Below, piece by piece: positions 1-6,710 of a DNA stretch of 40,735 nucleotides. Made by a program: the position numbers and the translations under genes. The notes below the pieces were generated by a model. The model worked only from the letters and a program-made list of their open reading frames with translations. It searched no databases and was not told where the DNA came from. The stretch comes from Actinomycetota bacterium (lineage in GTDB: Bacteria > Actinomycetota > Acidimicrobiia > Spongiisociales > UBA5794): positions 1-40,735 of the forward strand of contig JAADIG010000031.1 in NCBI GenBank assembly GCA_013151445.1, written 5' to 3'. Position 1 is the first letter of the stretch. Every line of letters starts with the position of its first letter.

Positions 1-88
1 TTCACTCCACCGGATCTACAGCGACGAAGACCCCGACGACGCCGCAACCGTCTCCGTCGATCGTGGGTTCATTGGGCGCGTGGCGTAG
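1..88 (+). CDS. C-terminal end of an unidentified protein (partial)
   Basis: The second frame is open from the left edge and ends at a TAG at 86-88, giving about 28 residues that begin SLHRIYSDEDPDD and end GFIGRVA. The acidic run, the lack of rare codons and the following gene on the same strand after 26 bases make a genuine 3' end plausible. No domain can be recognised from so short a tail, so no function is assigned. Confidence 0.4.
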   Translation, partial: SLHRIYSDEDPDDAATVSVDRGFIGRVA

Positions 89-114
89 TGGCGGCGGAGC
101 CCTAAAATGCCAGC

Positions 115-327
115 GTGCAAAACCTCACGACCCGAGTATTCATCATTTCGTCGGTCACCTTCGGGGTGATTGGGGCCGTTTTCTTCGTTGGTACGGCCGC
201 AAGATGGAACGACTCGGTCGTGCTGTGGTTGTTCGCGACCTGGGGAATCAGCGGTAGCGTCGTGCTCTCGTCGTTCGCCCTGAGCGTCGCACGCAAGTAC
301 CTTGGCGACGATTCCACGCACACCTGA
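115..327 (+). CDS. Small two-helix membrane protein
   Basis: This 70-residue protein starts at a GTG at 115 and ends at the TGA at 325-327. Two hydrophobic segments are visible, about residues 6-26 (FIISSVTFGVIGAVFFVG) and 36-57 (VLWLFATWGISGSVVL), joined by a short polar loop with RWND; the tail is charged (ARKYLGDDST). This is the usual shape of a small integral membrane protein of unknown role. It lies 26 bases after the preceding stop and may be cotranscribed with that gene. No clear Shine-Dalgarno precedes the GTG. I do not recognise a family; the two membrane segments are the only support. Confidence 0.5.
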   Translation: MQNLTTRVFIISSVTFGVIGAVFFVGTAARWNDSVVLWLFATWGISGSVVLSSFALSVARKYLGDDSTHT

Positions 328-349
328 TACCTGCTCACAGAGCAACATT

Positions 350-563
350 CGAGCGGCGGTGGTGCTGCTCGCATACTGGTCCGAAGATGGTCAATGTGTC
401 GTGCCCGAGCGGTGGATCTCAGTGATTTCATCACATTCAACCGGGATCCAGACTTCGTGCTCGAAGTCCTGGATCGGCACTGGCATGGGGCTGCCTATGC
501 GCCGTACGAGTTGACGATCGACAATGGTCGCGTGGCCAGATCGTCGAGCAATATCTGCCGTAA
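350..563 (+). pseudogene. Decayed or frameshifted remnant of a small protein
   Basis: Three adjacent pieces in three different frames read like one protein. About 350-417 gives AYWSEDGQCVVPERWISV, about 412-527 gives VDLSDFITFNRDPDFVLEVL followed by DRHWHG and YELTIDNGR, and about 528-563 gives GQIVEQYLP and a TAA. The segments overlap in order, each junction shifting the frame by one base in the same direction. The last piece has the look of a natural C-terminus. Either the gene has suffered two one-base losses or the assembly has two errors here. No start codon is assigned and I do not recognise the family. Confidence 0.35.
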
Positions 564-827
564 CAGCATCCGATGACGGCGCCGAGACGCGCCATACAAT
601 GCAATTGGGGCAACGCCGTGCCATCGACTGTTAACCAGCCGACGCGAGCATCCAATCGAGCCGGCCGCGGATACTCGCACCGCGGCGTCTGAACCCTTGA
701 CGGTGTCATTTGTCCCGGCGGTCATCAGGAGAGGTACCTCTTCGATTGCTGGCACGACCTGCCGACTATGTACGGGGTCGGCCGCGGAACTCCAAGGTCC
801 GGTTCTGGTTCACGCGGGGTCGGAGAG

Positions 828-1220
828 CTATGAGTCGTCGAGGTGGTGGAAGGGTTCTGGTTCTGGTGGGAGGGTGTTGCTCATCACGCAGAACTCGTTG
901 CCGACCGGGTCCTCCATCACGACCCACGAAACGTCGCCCTGGCCGATGTCGAGCCGCCGGGCGCCGAGTCCCTCCAAACGCCGGACTTCTTCTTCCTGCG
1001 ACGTATCGACGGGGCACACATCCAAATGAATTCGGTTCTTGTGCAGCTTTGAATCGGAGGTAACGAACAACAAGATTGTGGGCGCTGCGGAGTCGCCCGC
1101 TATGGCAACACCCGTCTCGTCTTGATCCGTGATGCGATAGCCGAGGGCCTCGCACCAAAACTGGGCGGCCAACATGGGATCCGAGCAGTCAATTGCGAGT
1201 TCGCCGATCCGTACAGTCAT
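828..1220 (-). CDS. VOC superfamily (glyoxalase/bleomycin-resistance fold) protein
   Basis: This 130-residue protein has the single-module VOC layout of Glyoxalase_6-type proteins. The N-terminus IGELAIDCSDPMLAAQFWCE is the typical first strand and helix, followed by a LGYRI turn, a middle IHLDVCP strand with its His, and a C-terminal WVVMEDPVGNEFCVM strand with a Glu in the usual metal position. Family members bind a divalent metal and act as lyases, dioxygenases or drug-binding proteins; which applies here cannot be read from sequence. No Shine-Dalgarno precedes the ATG at 1220, so a leaderless start is possible. The gene is followed by about 260 bases with no convincing gene. Confidence 0.85.
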   Translation of the reverse strand: MTVRIGELAIDCSDPMLAAQFWCEALGYRITDQDETGVAIAGDSAAPTILLFVTSDSKLHKNRIHLDVCPVDTSQEEEVRRLEGLGARRLDIGQGDVSWVVMEDPVGNEFCVMSNTLPPEPEPFHHLDDS

Positions 1221-1725
1221 GGAGGTGATCCTAGGACACGCTCCCCAGGCATGCCCACGTCCGCCCGGCTCCGTTCGCCACGCGGTGCGGGCATCCGACG
1301 GGCGTGTACACCGGGTGTGGATGAACCCAACTCACGGGTTGTAGGTGAACGCCCTGCGAGAGCGATTCGAACCTGTGTGGGCCCCAGGCTGGGAGCACGA
1401 CGCTATCCGCCTCCTCGGTCCCGACTCCTCGGTCCCGACTCCGGGCTGCCGGCGATACCGGTCATTGAGTTCACCCAGCGTCCTGAACTCGGCATCGCAT
1501 TGCGCAAACCGCCCGACGTGAATGCTTTCATCGGTGATACACCAACCGCGTGGGTTGACCACGATCTTGATTCTGAGGCTGAGCAGTGGGCGAACGATCG
1601 CAGAGCGCCGACCCTGCTGCTCAAGTCGGCTCGCGCCATCGGGCTGACTCGCAACCACATTCGGCAGTGCATCGTCTTCAGCGACGCGGTGGAATCGAGC
1701 GACCACTGGTTGATCCGGAGGCAGA
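1221..1725. other. Gene-poor stretch with one unassigned open frame
   Basis: This gap of about 505 bases lies between the VOC gene and the 3' end of the propeller lipoprotein. A plus-strand frame can be followed from a GTG near 1317 to a TGA at 1785-1787, reading through VIEFTQRPELGIALRKPPDV and ending in an Arg-rich tail that overlaps the lipoprotein's 3' end. Its third codon positions are G+C-rich by eye, which favours coding over the equally open opposite strand. There is no Shine-Dalgarno and no recognised domain. A 14-base unit (CCTCGGTCCCGACT) occurs twice in tandem near 1412-1440. A TTCGAA stretch near 1367 is not a tRNA, because the flanking arms do not pair. Confidence 0.25.
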
Positions 1726-3084
1726 TCAGCCAGCGGGGGAGAGCATCCAGATCGCTGCGTCCCAGTCGCCGGCGGCGGTTTCGGTAAATCCAACGGCAAA
1801 CGTCCCGTAGGTTGTTGACGCCACGCCGAACATTCGCTGGCTACGCGGACCGCCGAAGGTAGCACCGGAGTCAGCGACACGAGTCCATTCGATACCATCG
1901 GTCGAGATCCACACAACGGCGTCGGCACCGTTGCCAGCAGACTCTCTGCCGACCGCAACGAGTCCGGACCCGCTGCTGGAAATCTTGGCAACCTGTTGGT
2001 CCCCGGGTCCACCGAACACCGTTTGATCGGCTGGGAGTAGCGTCCATTCGGCGCCGTCATCCGACGTCCACACCCGCGTGTCCCAGTCCCCGCTAGCGTC
2101 GTCGTAACCAACGGCAATGAGGCCAGTCTCGGTTGCCGTCACGCCAAGGATCGCCTCGTTGTTACCGCCGGCGAGGGCCGACGTCGGATCCGCGGCCCTT
2201 TTCCATGTGGCCCCGTCCGCAGATGTCCAGACCGCCCCATTCCAATCCGTCTCGACAAACTCGTAACCCACAGCCACCAGACCCGGCCCGCCTGCAGTCA
2301 CGGTCTCGATGGTCTGGGCCTCGGTGCTCCCAAACGCCGCCGTTGTCACACGTGTCCAAGCCGCACCGTCCGGCGAGGTCCACACCGCACCCGCGGAGTC
2401 ACCCGCCGAGTAGTCGTCACCGACGGCAACAAAACCTGGTCCACCTGTGGCGACGGCGAGCATGTCCTGGTCGGCATCGCCGCCGAATGTTGCCTCGTCG
2501 TGGGGCACTCGTGTCCAGGTGAGCCCGTCGGGCGAGGTCCACACCGCAGCATCGGCATCTCCGCCCGAAGCGTCGTAACCGACTGCAACGAGACCGGAGT
2601 CACCGGCGGCGACGCTGAACATCGCCTGGCTACCGGGACCGCCGAACACGGTGTCGTCGTCGGGGACCCGGGTCCAGTCGGTCCCGTTCGCAGATGTCCA
2701 CACCGCAGCGTTTAAAGCTCCGTCGTTGCCATCGCGTCCCACGGCCACCAGTCCGGGGCCTCCCTCGACAATGCTCACGACCACCTGGTCAGCGGAACCG
2801 CCGAACACCGACGTGTCAGTGGATACCTTCACCCAACCGTCCGCCTGCGGTGCCGCAGTCGTAGTAGTCGTCGGTGGGGTAGTCGTCGACGTTGTTGAAT
2901 CTTCCAGCGCGGTCGTCGTCGGTGCGGGAAGCGTGGTGGTCGTCGGAGCGACCGTGGAGCTCGTCACCGAAGACGGTGGGGATGTCGAAACCTCCACAGG
3001 AGCGGTGGACGAGGAACAAGCAGAAATGACTAAGGCGAATACCGCAACAAGCAATAGCGCCCGGATATGTGAGGGTCTTGACAT
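1726..3084 (-). CDS. Lipoprotein with a predicted seven-bladed beta-propeller
   Basis: The 452-residue product begins with a lipoprotein signal peptide: a basic start, a hydrophobic core and a lipobox VISAC with the acylated Cys at residue 23. A Ser/Thr/Pro linker follows (about 24-80). The rest holds seven repeats of about 50-57 residues, each with FGG..xQ, GLVAVG and VWTS.DG..WTRV signatures; repeats 4, 5 and 7 are the most diverged. A lone DGWVKV strand before repeat 1 would complete the last blade, the usual 'Velcro' closure. I infer a surface-anchored propeller for binding or sensing; no catalytic residues are evident. Ligand and partner are unknown. Confidence 0.88.
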   Translation of the reverse strand: MSRPSHIRALLLVAVFALVISACSSSTAPVEVSTSPPSSVTSSTVAPTTTTLPAPTTTALEDSTTSTTTPPTTTTTAAPQADGWVKVSTDTSVFGGSADQVVVSIVEGGPGLVAVGRDGNDGALNAAVWTSANGTDWTRVPDDDTVFGGPGSQAMFSVAAGDSGLVAVGYDASGGDADAAVWTSPDGLTWTRVPHDEATFGGDADQDMLAVATGGPGFVAVGDDYSAGDSAGAVWTSPDGAAWTRVTTAAFGSTEAQTIETVTAGGPGLVAVGYEFVETDWNGAVWTSADGATWKRAADPTSALAGGNNEAILGVTATETGLIAVGYDDASGDWDTRVWTSDDGAEWTLLPADQTVFGGPGDQQVAKISSSGSGLVAVGRESAGNGADAVVWISTDGIEWTRVADSGATFGGPRSQRMFGVASTTYGTFAVGFTETAAGDWDAAIWMLSPAG

Positions 3085-3215
3085 CCGGCGAGACTAGCAT
3101 TTCTCTCCATCTCGATCCCAGAGACACTGGGTGTGCGTTGTCAGCACCCGGCCATAGCGTGAAATCGGGCGCGAGTTAAACCCTTGTCTCGTGATCGCTA
3201 TCCACTGGCGCAGGA

Positions 3216-3488
3216 CTAAACGCACTCAAGCCCGTCGGGTTTGATGACTAGAACCTTGTCGTGGACGCGCGTGCGTTCGTTTACCTTGATACCGATGGGT
3301 TCGCCCGGTCGTGCCGAGGCAACAGCCTCGTGCTCGACCTGGATGGAATCGACAATCTGGATAAAGTCGGACGTGTGTCCGAGAATGCGAACCGTGTCGC
3401 CAACATTGAGTTTGTCGGACAGGTCTATCCCCGCGACCTTCAGCTTGCCGTAGTAGTGGCTGACGGTACCAACAAGATGTTCGGCCAT
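3216..3488 (-). CDS. Small EF-Tu domain-2-like beta-barrel protein
   Basis: The 90-residue protein resembles the second (beta-barrel) domain of translational GTPases, without a GTPase domain. Visible signatures are an N-terminal VGTVSHYYGKLKVAGI strand pair, LNVGDTVRILGHTSDF and a C-terminal GEPIGIKVNERTRVHDKV. Free-standing proteins of this type are widespread and are usually annotated as translation elongation factor-like; their role is not established. A strong Shine-Dalgarno (GGAAGGAG) lies about seven bases upstream of the ATG at 3488, which fixes the start. It is transcribed towards the propeller lipoprotein, with about 130 bases between them. Confidence 0.8.
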   Translation of the reverse strand: MAEHLVGTVSHYYGKLKVAGIDLSDKLNVGDTVRILGHTSDFIQIVDSIQVEHEAVASARPGEPIGIKVNERTRVHDKVLVIKPDGLECV

Positions 3489-3644
3489 GTCTGGCTCCTT
3501 CCGTCGTGCAGAACGTCAGGTACACCAACCATATCAGACGATTGCCGCAGATTCTGAAATGCATCCGCGTGTTGGACTGATTGGGGGATGGCGACCATAT
3601 GCGGACGATTGTGTACCCGGGTTCGGAGAGCCCGTTCCTGATAG

Positions 3645-3690
3645 TTCAATGGATTTTGACAGGTCGGCACCTTGGGGTTAGCTTAGGAGT
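3645..3690 (+). promoter_or_regulatory. Leaderless-type promoter of the ars cassette with overlapping ArsR site
   Basis: A TTGACA at 3656-3661 is followed after 17 bases by TAGCTT at 3679-3684. The expected transcription start falls on or next to the A of the arsR ATG at 3691, so the message may have almost no leader, although AGGAG sits just before the ATG. The inverted repeat TTCAA-N6-TTGAC (3645-3660) overlaps the -35 box, the usual place for a repressor site. The promoter elements are seen directly; ArsR binding is inferred. Confidence 0.6.
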
Positions 3691-4017
3691 ATGGATACTT
3701 CAACAACTATTGAAACGATACCGGTTGACACGAAGATTCGTTTGTTCAAGGCGCTCGCGGATCCGCATCGGTTGCAGATCCTCGGCATCTTGCAGGAGAC
3801 GGTGCGGTGTAATTGCCACCTCCAGGACCTTCTCGACCTTGCTCCCAACCTCTTGTCATATCACCTGAAGGTATTGCGTGAAGCCGGTTTGATAGTCGGC
3901 AAGCGGCGAGGCAGGTGGATCGACTACTCGATTGACCCCAAGGCGGAGCTTCTCATGCAAGCGGCGACCCCGGTGCTCGAAGTTGTTGATGCACCTGATC
4001 CGGATGGCGACTGCTGA
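3691..4017 (+). CDS. arsR: ArsR-family metalloregulator
   Basis: The 108-residue product is a winged-helix repressor of the ArsR/SmtB family, which leaves its operator on binding arsenite or a related metal. The core is visible from residue 15: RLFKALADPHRLQILGILQE, then the CNCHLQDLL segment with two Cys, the recognition helix LAPNLLSYHLKVLREAGLI and the wing GKRRGRWIDYSI. The paired Cys in CNC occupy the position of the As(III)-binding CxC pair of ArsR-type sensors. A further Cys is the last residue. The gene begins a three-gene arsenic cassette. A second inverted repeat lies inside its first codons, suggesting autoregulation from two sites. Confidence 0.9.
   Translation: MDTSTTIETIPVDTKIRLFKALADPHRLQILGILQETVRCNCHLQDLLDLAPNLLSYHLKVLREAGLIVGKRRGRWIDYSIDPKAELLMQAATPVLEVVDAPDPDGDC
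3699..3714 (+). promoter_or_regulatory. Second TTCAA-N6-TTGAA inverted repeat inside the start of arsR
   Basis: The perfect inverted repeat TTCAA-CAACTA-TTGAA lies in codons 3-8 of arsR. It matches the half-sites and the six-base spacing of the repeat over the -35 box, and the two centres are 54 bases apart, about five helical turns. Two sites on the same face of the DNA would allow cooperative binding or a repression loop around the promoter. The repeat is seen directly; its use by ArsR is inferred. Confidence 0.5.
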
Positions 4018-4078
4018 TGGCACACCACGAGACCCGGCGCTGCATCCCTAGAGCCACACGATCACACCGCGGCACATC

Positions 4079-5194
4079 ATGACAGCAACGTCCGCGCCAC
4101 CCGAAGGAAGCGTCACCGCCCGACTGTCGACTCTCGACCGGTTTCTACCCGTGTGGATCGCCGCTGCCATGGGGATCGGCCTGCTGTTGGGTCGAACCTT
4201 TACCGGCCTCAATGATGTTCTCGATCGTATCAAGATCGACACCGTTTCCCTGCCGATCGCCTTGGGACTTCTCATCATGATGTATCCCGTCCTTGCGAAA
4301 GTGAACTACTCCAAAGTCGGTGAGGTCACGGCGGATCGCCGAATGCTCGCCACATCGCTCATCCTGAACTGGGTTATCGGACCGCTCCTCATGTTCACAC
4401 TGGCGTGGGTGTTCTTGCCCGACCTCCCCGCCTATCGCACCGGGTTGATCATCGTCGGTCTTGCCCGCTGCATTGCCATGGTGCTCATCTGGAATGATCT
4501 TGCGTGCGGCAGTGGCGAAATGGCTGCGGTACTCGTCGCGCTGAACTCGCTGTTCCAGGTCTTTGCGTACGCATTGCTCGGCTGGTTCTATCTTGATGCA
4601 CTCCCCGGATGGCTCGGTCTCGGGGACGGTGCCACCCTCGATATCTCGATGTGGGGGATTGCCAGAACGGTCCTGATCTTTCTCGGTGTGCCGCTGCTCG
4701 CAGGGTTTCTGACACGTCTGTGGGGGGTGAGAATCAAGGGCGTCGAATGGTATGAAACGACTTTCATCCCAAGGATCTCTCCGGTCGCTCTCTACGGTCT
4801 GCTCTTCACCATCGTCGTGATGTTTGCTCTTCAGGGCGACAAGATCACTGCCCTGCCCTCTGATGTGGTCCGTATCGCGATTCCCCTCTTGTCGTATTTC
4901 GGAATCATGTGGAGCTTCACGTTCCTCGTTGGCTACCGCATGCGTTTCACGTATGAGCGGAACACCGCGCTCGCGTTCACAGCCGCCGGGAACAACTTTG
5001 AACTAGCGATCGCGGTAGCGATCGGTGTGTTCGGTATCTCATCCGGCGAGGCACTCGCGACCGTCGTTGGGCCCCTTATCGAAGTACCTGCACTGATCTC
5101 CCTGGTCTATTTGGCGCTGTGGGCAAAGCGGAGGTTCTATGCGCCGGCGGGATTGCCCGCAACGGCTCGCGACCGTGCACAGGCAGCCGAGTAG
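4079..5194 (+). CDS. acr3: Arsenite efflux transporter, ACR3 family
   Basis: The 371-residue product is a ten-helix membrane carrier of the ACR3 (BART superfamily) type that exports arsenite using the proton gradient. The conserved fourth-helix motif ARCIAMVLIWNDLA, with the essential Cys, is present, and so is the AGNNFELAIAVAIGVFG helix with its conserved Glu near the C-terminal third. Its length matches family members. It follows arsR by about 60 bases and is followed by arsC after seven bases, so export and arsenate reduction are almost certainly cotranscribed. No Shine-Dalgarno is obvious before the ATG at 4079. Confidence 0.93.
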   Translation: MTATSAPPEGSVTARLSTLDRFLPVWIAAAMGIGLLLGRTFTGLNDVLDRIKIDTVSLPIALGLLIMMYPVLAKVNYSKVGEVTADRRMLATSLILNWVIGPLLMFTLAWVFLPDLPAYRTGLIIVGLARCIAMVLIWNDLACGSGEMAAVLVALNSLFQVFAYALLGWFYLDALPGWLGLGDGATLDISMWGIARTVLIFLGVPLLAGFLTRLWGVRIKGVEWYETTFIPRISPVALYGLLFTIVVMFALQGDKITALPSDVVRIAIPLLSYFGIMWSFTFLVGYRMRFTYERNTALAFTAAGNNFELAIAVAIGVFGISSGEALATVVGPLIEVPALISLVYLALWAKRRFYAPAGLPATARDRAQAAE

Positions 5195-5201
5195 TCCGCC
5201 C

Positions 5202-5630
5202 ATGAGTGTCTCGATATCTGACACAAAGCCAGCGGTGTTGTTCCTGTGTGTTCACAACGCGGGACGCTCGCAGATGGCAGCCGGATGGTTGGCGGCTGTT
5301 GCCGGTGGCGCAGTCGATGTGTTCTCGGGAGGATCGGAACCGGCCGATCACGTGAACGCTGTCGCAGTTGAGGCCATGGCAGAGGTGGGGATCGATATCC
5401 GCGGCCGGCAACCGCAACGATGGACCGATGAAATCGCTAGTGCTGCAGACGTTGTGGTCACGATGGGGTGCGGCGACACCTGCCCGGTGTTTCCGGGAGT
5501 CCGCTACGAAGACTGGATTCTTGCCGATCCTGCGGGACAACCGATTGATGTCGTCCGTGGAGTCCGTGACGAGATCGAAAAGCGCGTCCGGCAGCTACTT
5601 GCGAGCCTGGACGTCCAGAGTGGCTCCTAA
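5202..5630 (+). CDS. arsC: Arsenate reductase, low-molecular-weight phosphatase type
   Basis: The 142-residue enzyme reduces arsenate to arsenite for export by Acr3. The phosphatase P-loop CVHNAGRS (Cys16, CX5R) is at the N-terminus. Two more Cys in MGCGDTC (Cys90 and Cys94) are placed for the redox relay, and RYEDW followed by DPAGQ carries the general-acid Asp. The mycothiol synthase gene elsewhere in the window suggests mycothiol/mycoredoxin coupling, as in other actinobacteria, though a thioredoxin route cannot be excluded. The ATG at 5202 is preferred over upstream starts because the upstream residues are coded inside acr3 and are not family-like. Confidence 0.92.
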   Translation: MSVSISDTKPAVLFLCVHNAGRSQMAAGWLAAVAGGAVDVFSGGSEPADHVNAVAVEAMAEVGIDIRGRQPQRWTDEIASAADVVVTMGCGDTCPVFPGVRYEDWILADPAGQPIDVVRGVRDEIEKRVRQLLASLDVQSGS

Positions 5631-5682
5631 TAGCTGCCACACCCGGTGGCGATTTGCCACGCCGCGTGGATGTGTCGGACTG

Positions 5683-6252
5683 TCAGACGTCGACTCCGAA
5701 CATCGCACCGGCGGCCACGCCGAGCGCGTATCCGGCGATTCCGGCTGCCGCGGCAAGGAGGAGCATCTCCAGTCCCGAACGCAAAAGCTTCTGCCGACTT
5801 ACGATTGCCTTTCCGACGCCGAGGGCAAACAGTGTCAAGCCGGTTGCCACCATCGCAACGCGTATTGCCTGGCTTGGACTGATGAATCCCATGGTGAACG
5901 GAGTGATCGGCACCAGAGCCCCACCGGCGTAGGCCACCGCCATCACGGCAGCGTCACGTCCGGGTGAGAACGTCCGTGTTGGACTCACGTTCGCGTCAGT
6001 GGTTGCGAGATGTGTGTCGCGTTCGGCCTTCGACGAGAGGTACGTTCCCATGGACATGGAGAGCACGCCAGCGATCGCATTAATCAGTCCGACGATGACG
6101 ATGACTCGGTTCGTGAGGCCGGCTCCAACCATGCCGCCGATAAGTGCAGTGTTCTGGACGGCGCCGTCCTCAGCCCCGAACACAATCTCGCGGATGGCAC
6201 CCGCCATCAAGTCGTTTCCATGCCACCGTGACGGACGGAGTAACACTCGCAT
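5683..6252 (-). CDS. VIT1/CCC1-family iron/manganese transporter
   Basis: The 189-residue membrane protein belongs to the vacuolar iron transporter (VIT1/CCC1) family. The first helix carries REIVFGAEDGAVQN, the second GLINAIAGVLSMSMGTYLSS followed by KAERD, and three further hydrophobic helices follow (AVMAVAYAGGALVP, AIRVAMVATGLTLFALG, LEMLLLAAAAGIAGYALG). Five helices and a short cytoplasmic metal-binding loop are typical. In plants and yeast these carriers load iron or manganese into vacuoles; bacterial members are thought to export or detoxify metal. It converges on the arsenic cassette with 52 bases between. The start at 6252 gives a short basic N-terminus. Confidence 0.87.
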   Translation of the reverse strand: MRVLLRPSRWHGNDLMAGAIREIVFGAEDGAVQNTALIGGMVGAGLTNRVIVIVGLINAIAGVLSMSMGTYLSSKAERDTHLATTDANVSPTRTFSPGRDAAVMAVAYAGGALVPITPFTMGFISPSQAIRVAMVATGLTLFALGVGKAIVSRQKLLRSGLEMLLLAAAAGIAGYALGVAAGAMFGVDV

Positions 6253-6527
6253 CCCGCGATGTTAGCGGTGCCGATACCTTGCGAAACCTGGTGGATACCG
6301 GTCCTAGGAAACGGAGGGTCCCGCCGCGTTCTCGGTCCCGCAGCGGTGGGGATACAGCCGCGACTGTTGCTGGCGCAAGAGCGAGATATGGCACATCTCA
6401 GAACAGTCTCTCGGATCCCGTCCAGTCTTGCGGAAAGCTCGGTGGTTAGCTTCGATCCTGACGGCGGCTCATGTCGAGGTGCCTGTTGTGCTCAGATCGT
6501 CGAACGTTTGCTCGACAGTAGAGCAGG
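6253..6527. other. Intergenic stretch without a recognised gene
   Basis: Together with the doubtful frame that follows, this forms a gap of about 430 bases between the VIT1-type gene and the histidine kinase. I see no tRNA, repeat or strong promoter. Shortly after it, at 6587-6600, a small hairpin CCCGC-TAGT-GCGGG is followed by AGGTCCCTTT; it is too short to call a terminator. Confidence 0.3.
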
Positions 6528-6710
6528 TTGTCGCGGGTGCGGGTCCGGATGTTCGCGGCAAGTTCGGCACGCCCGCGGGGGTATCGCCCGCTAGTGCGGG
6601 AGGTCCCTTTGATCGGCGCATATGTACTCAAGGACGGTCGCCCGGACTGGCGGTGGCTGGCTATCGCGCCCTGGGTGATGCTGGATGGATACGCTCAAGT
6701 ACCACAGTAG
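6528..6710 (+). CDS. Hypothetical short frame before the histidine kinase
   Basis: A 60-codon frame ends at TAG 6708-6710, overlapping the proposed kinase start. Its second half, VREVPLIGAYVLKDGRPDWR followed by WLAIAPWVMLDGYAQVP, has the aromatic and acidic pattern of real protein, while the first half is Arg-rich and unconvincing. It could be a genuine small gene starting at an internal GTG near 6591, or the 3' remnant of a larger lost gene. No family is recognised and there is no Shine-Dalgarno. Confidence 0.3.
   Translation: MSRVRVRMFAASSARPRGYRPLVREVPLIGAYVLKDGRPDWRWLAIAPWVMLDGYAQVPQ

Noticed and set aside
1355-1385. TTCGAA-containing stretch that resembles a tRNA T-loop on either strand
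   Set aside because: The flanking five-base arms do not pair, and no anticodon arm or acceptor stem can be built around it.
5631-5682. Possible terminator between arsC and the VIT1-type gene (GTGGC-N5-GCCAC)
   Set aside because: The stem has only five pairs and no T-run follows on either strand.
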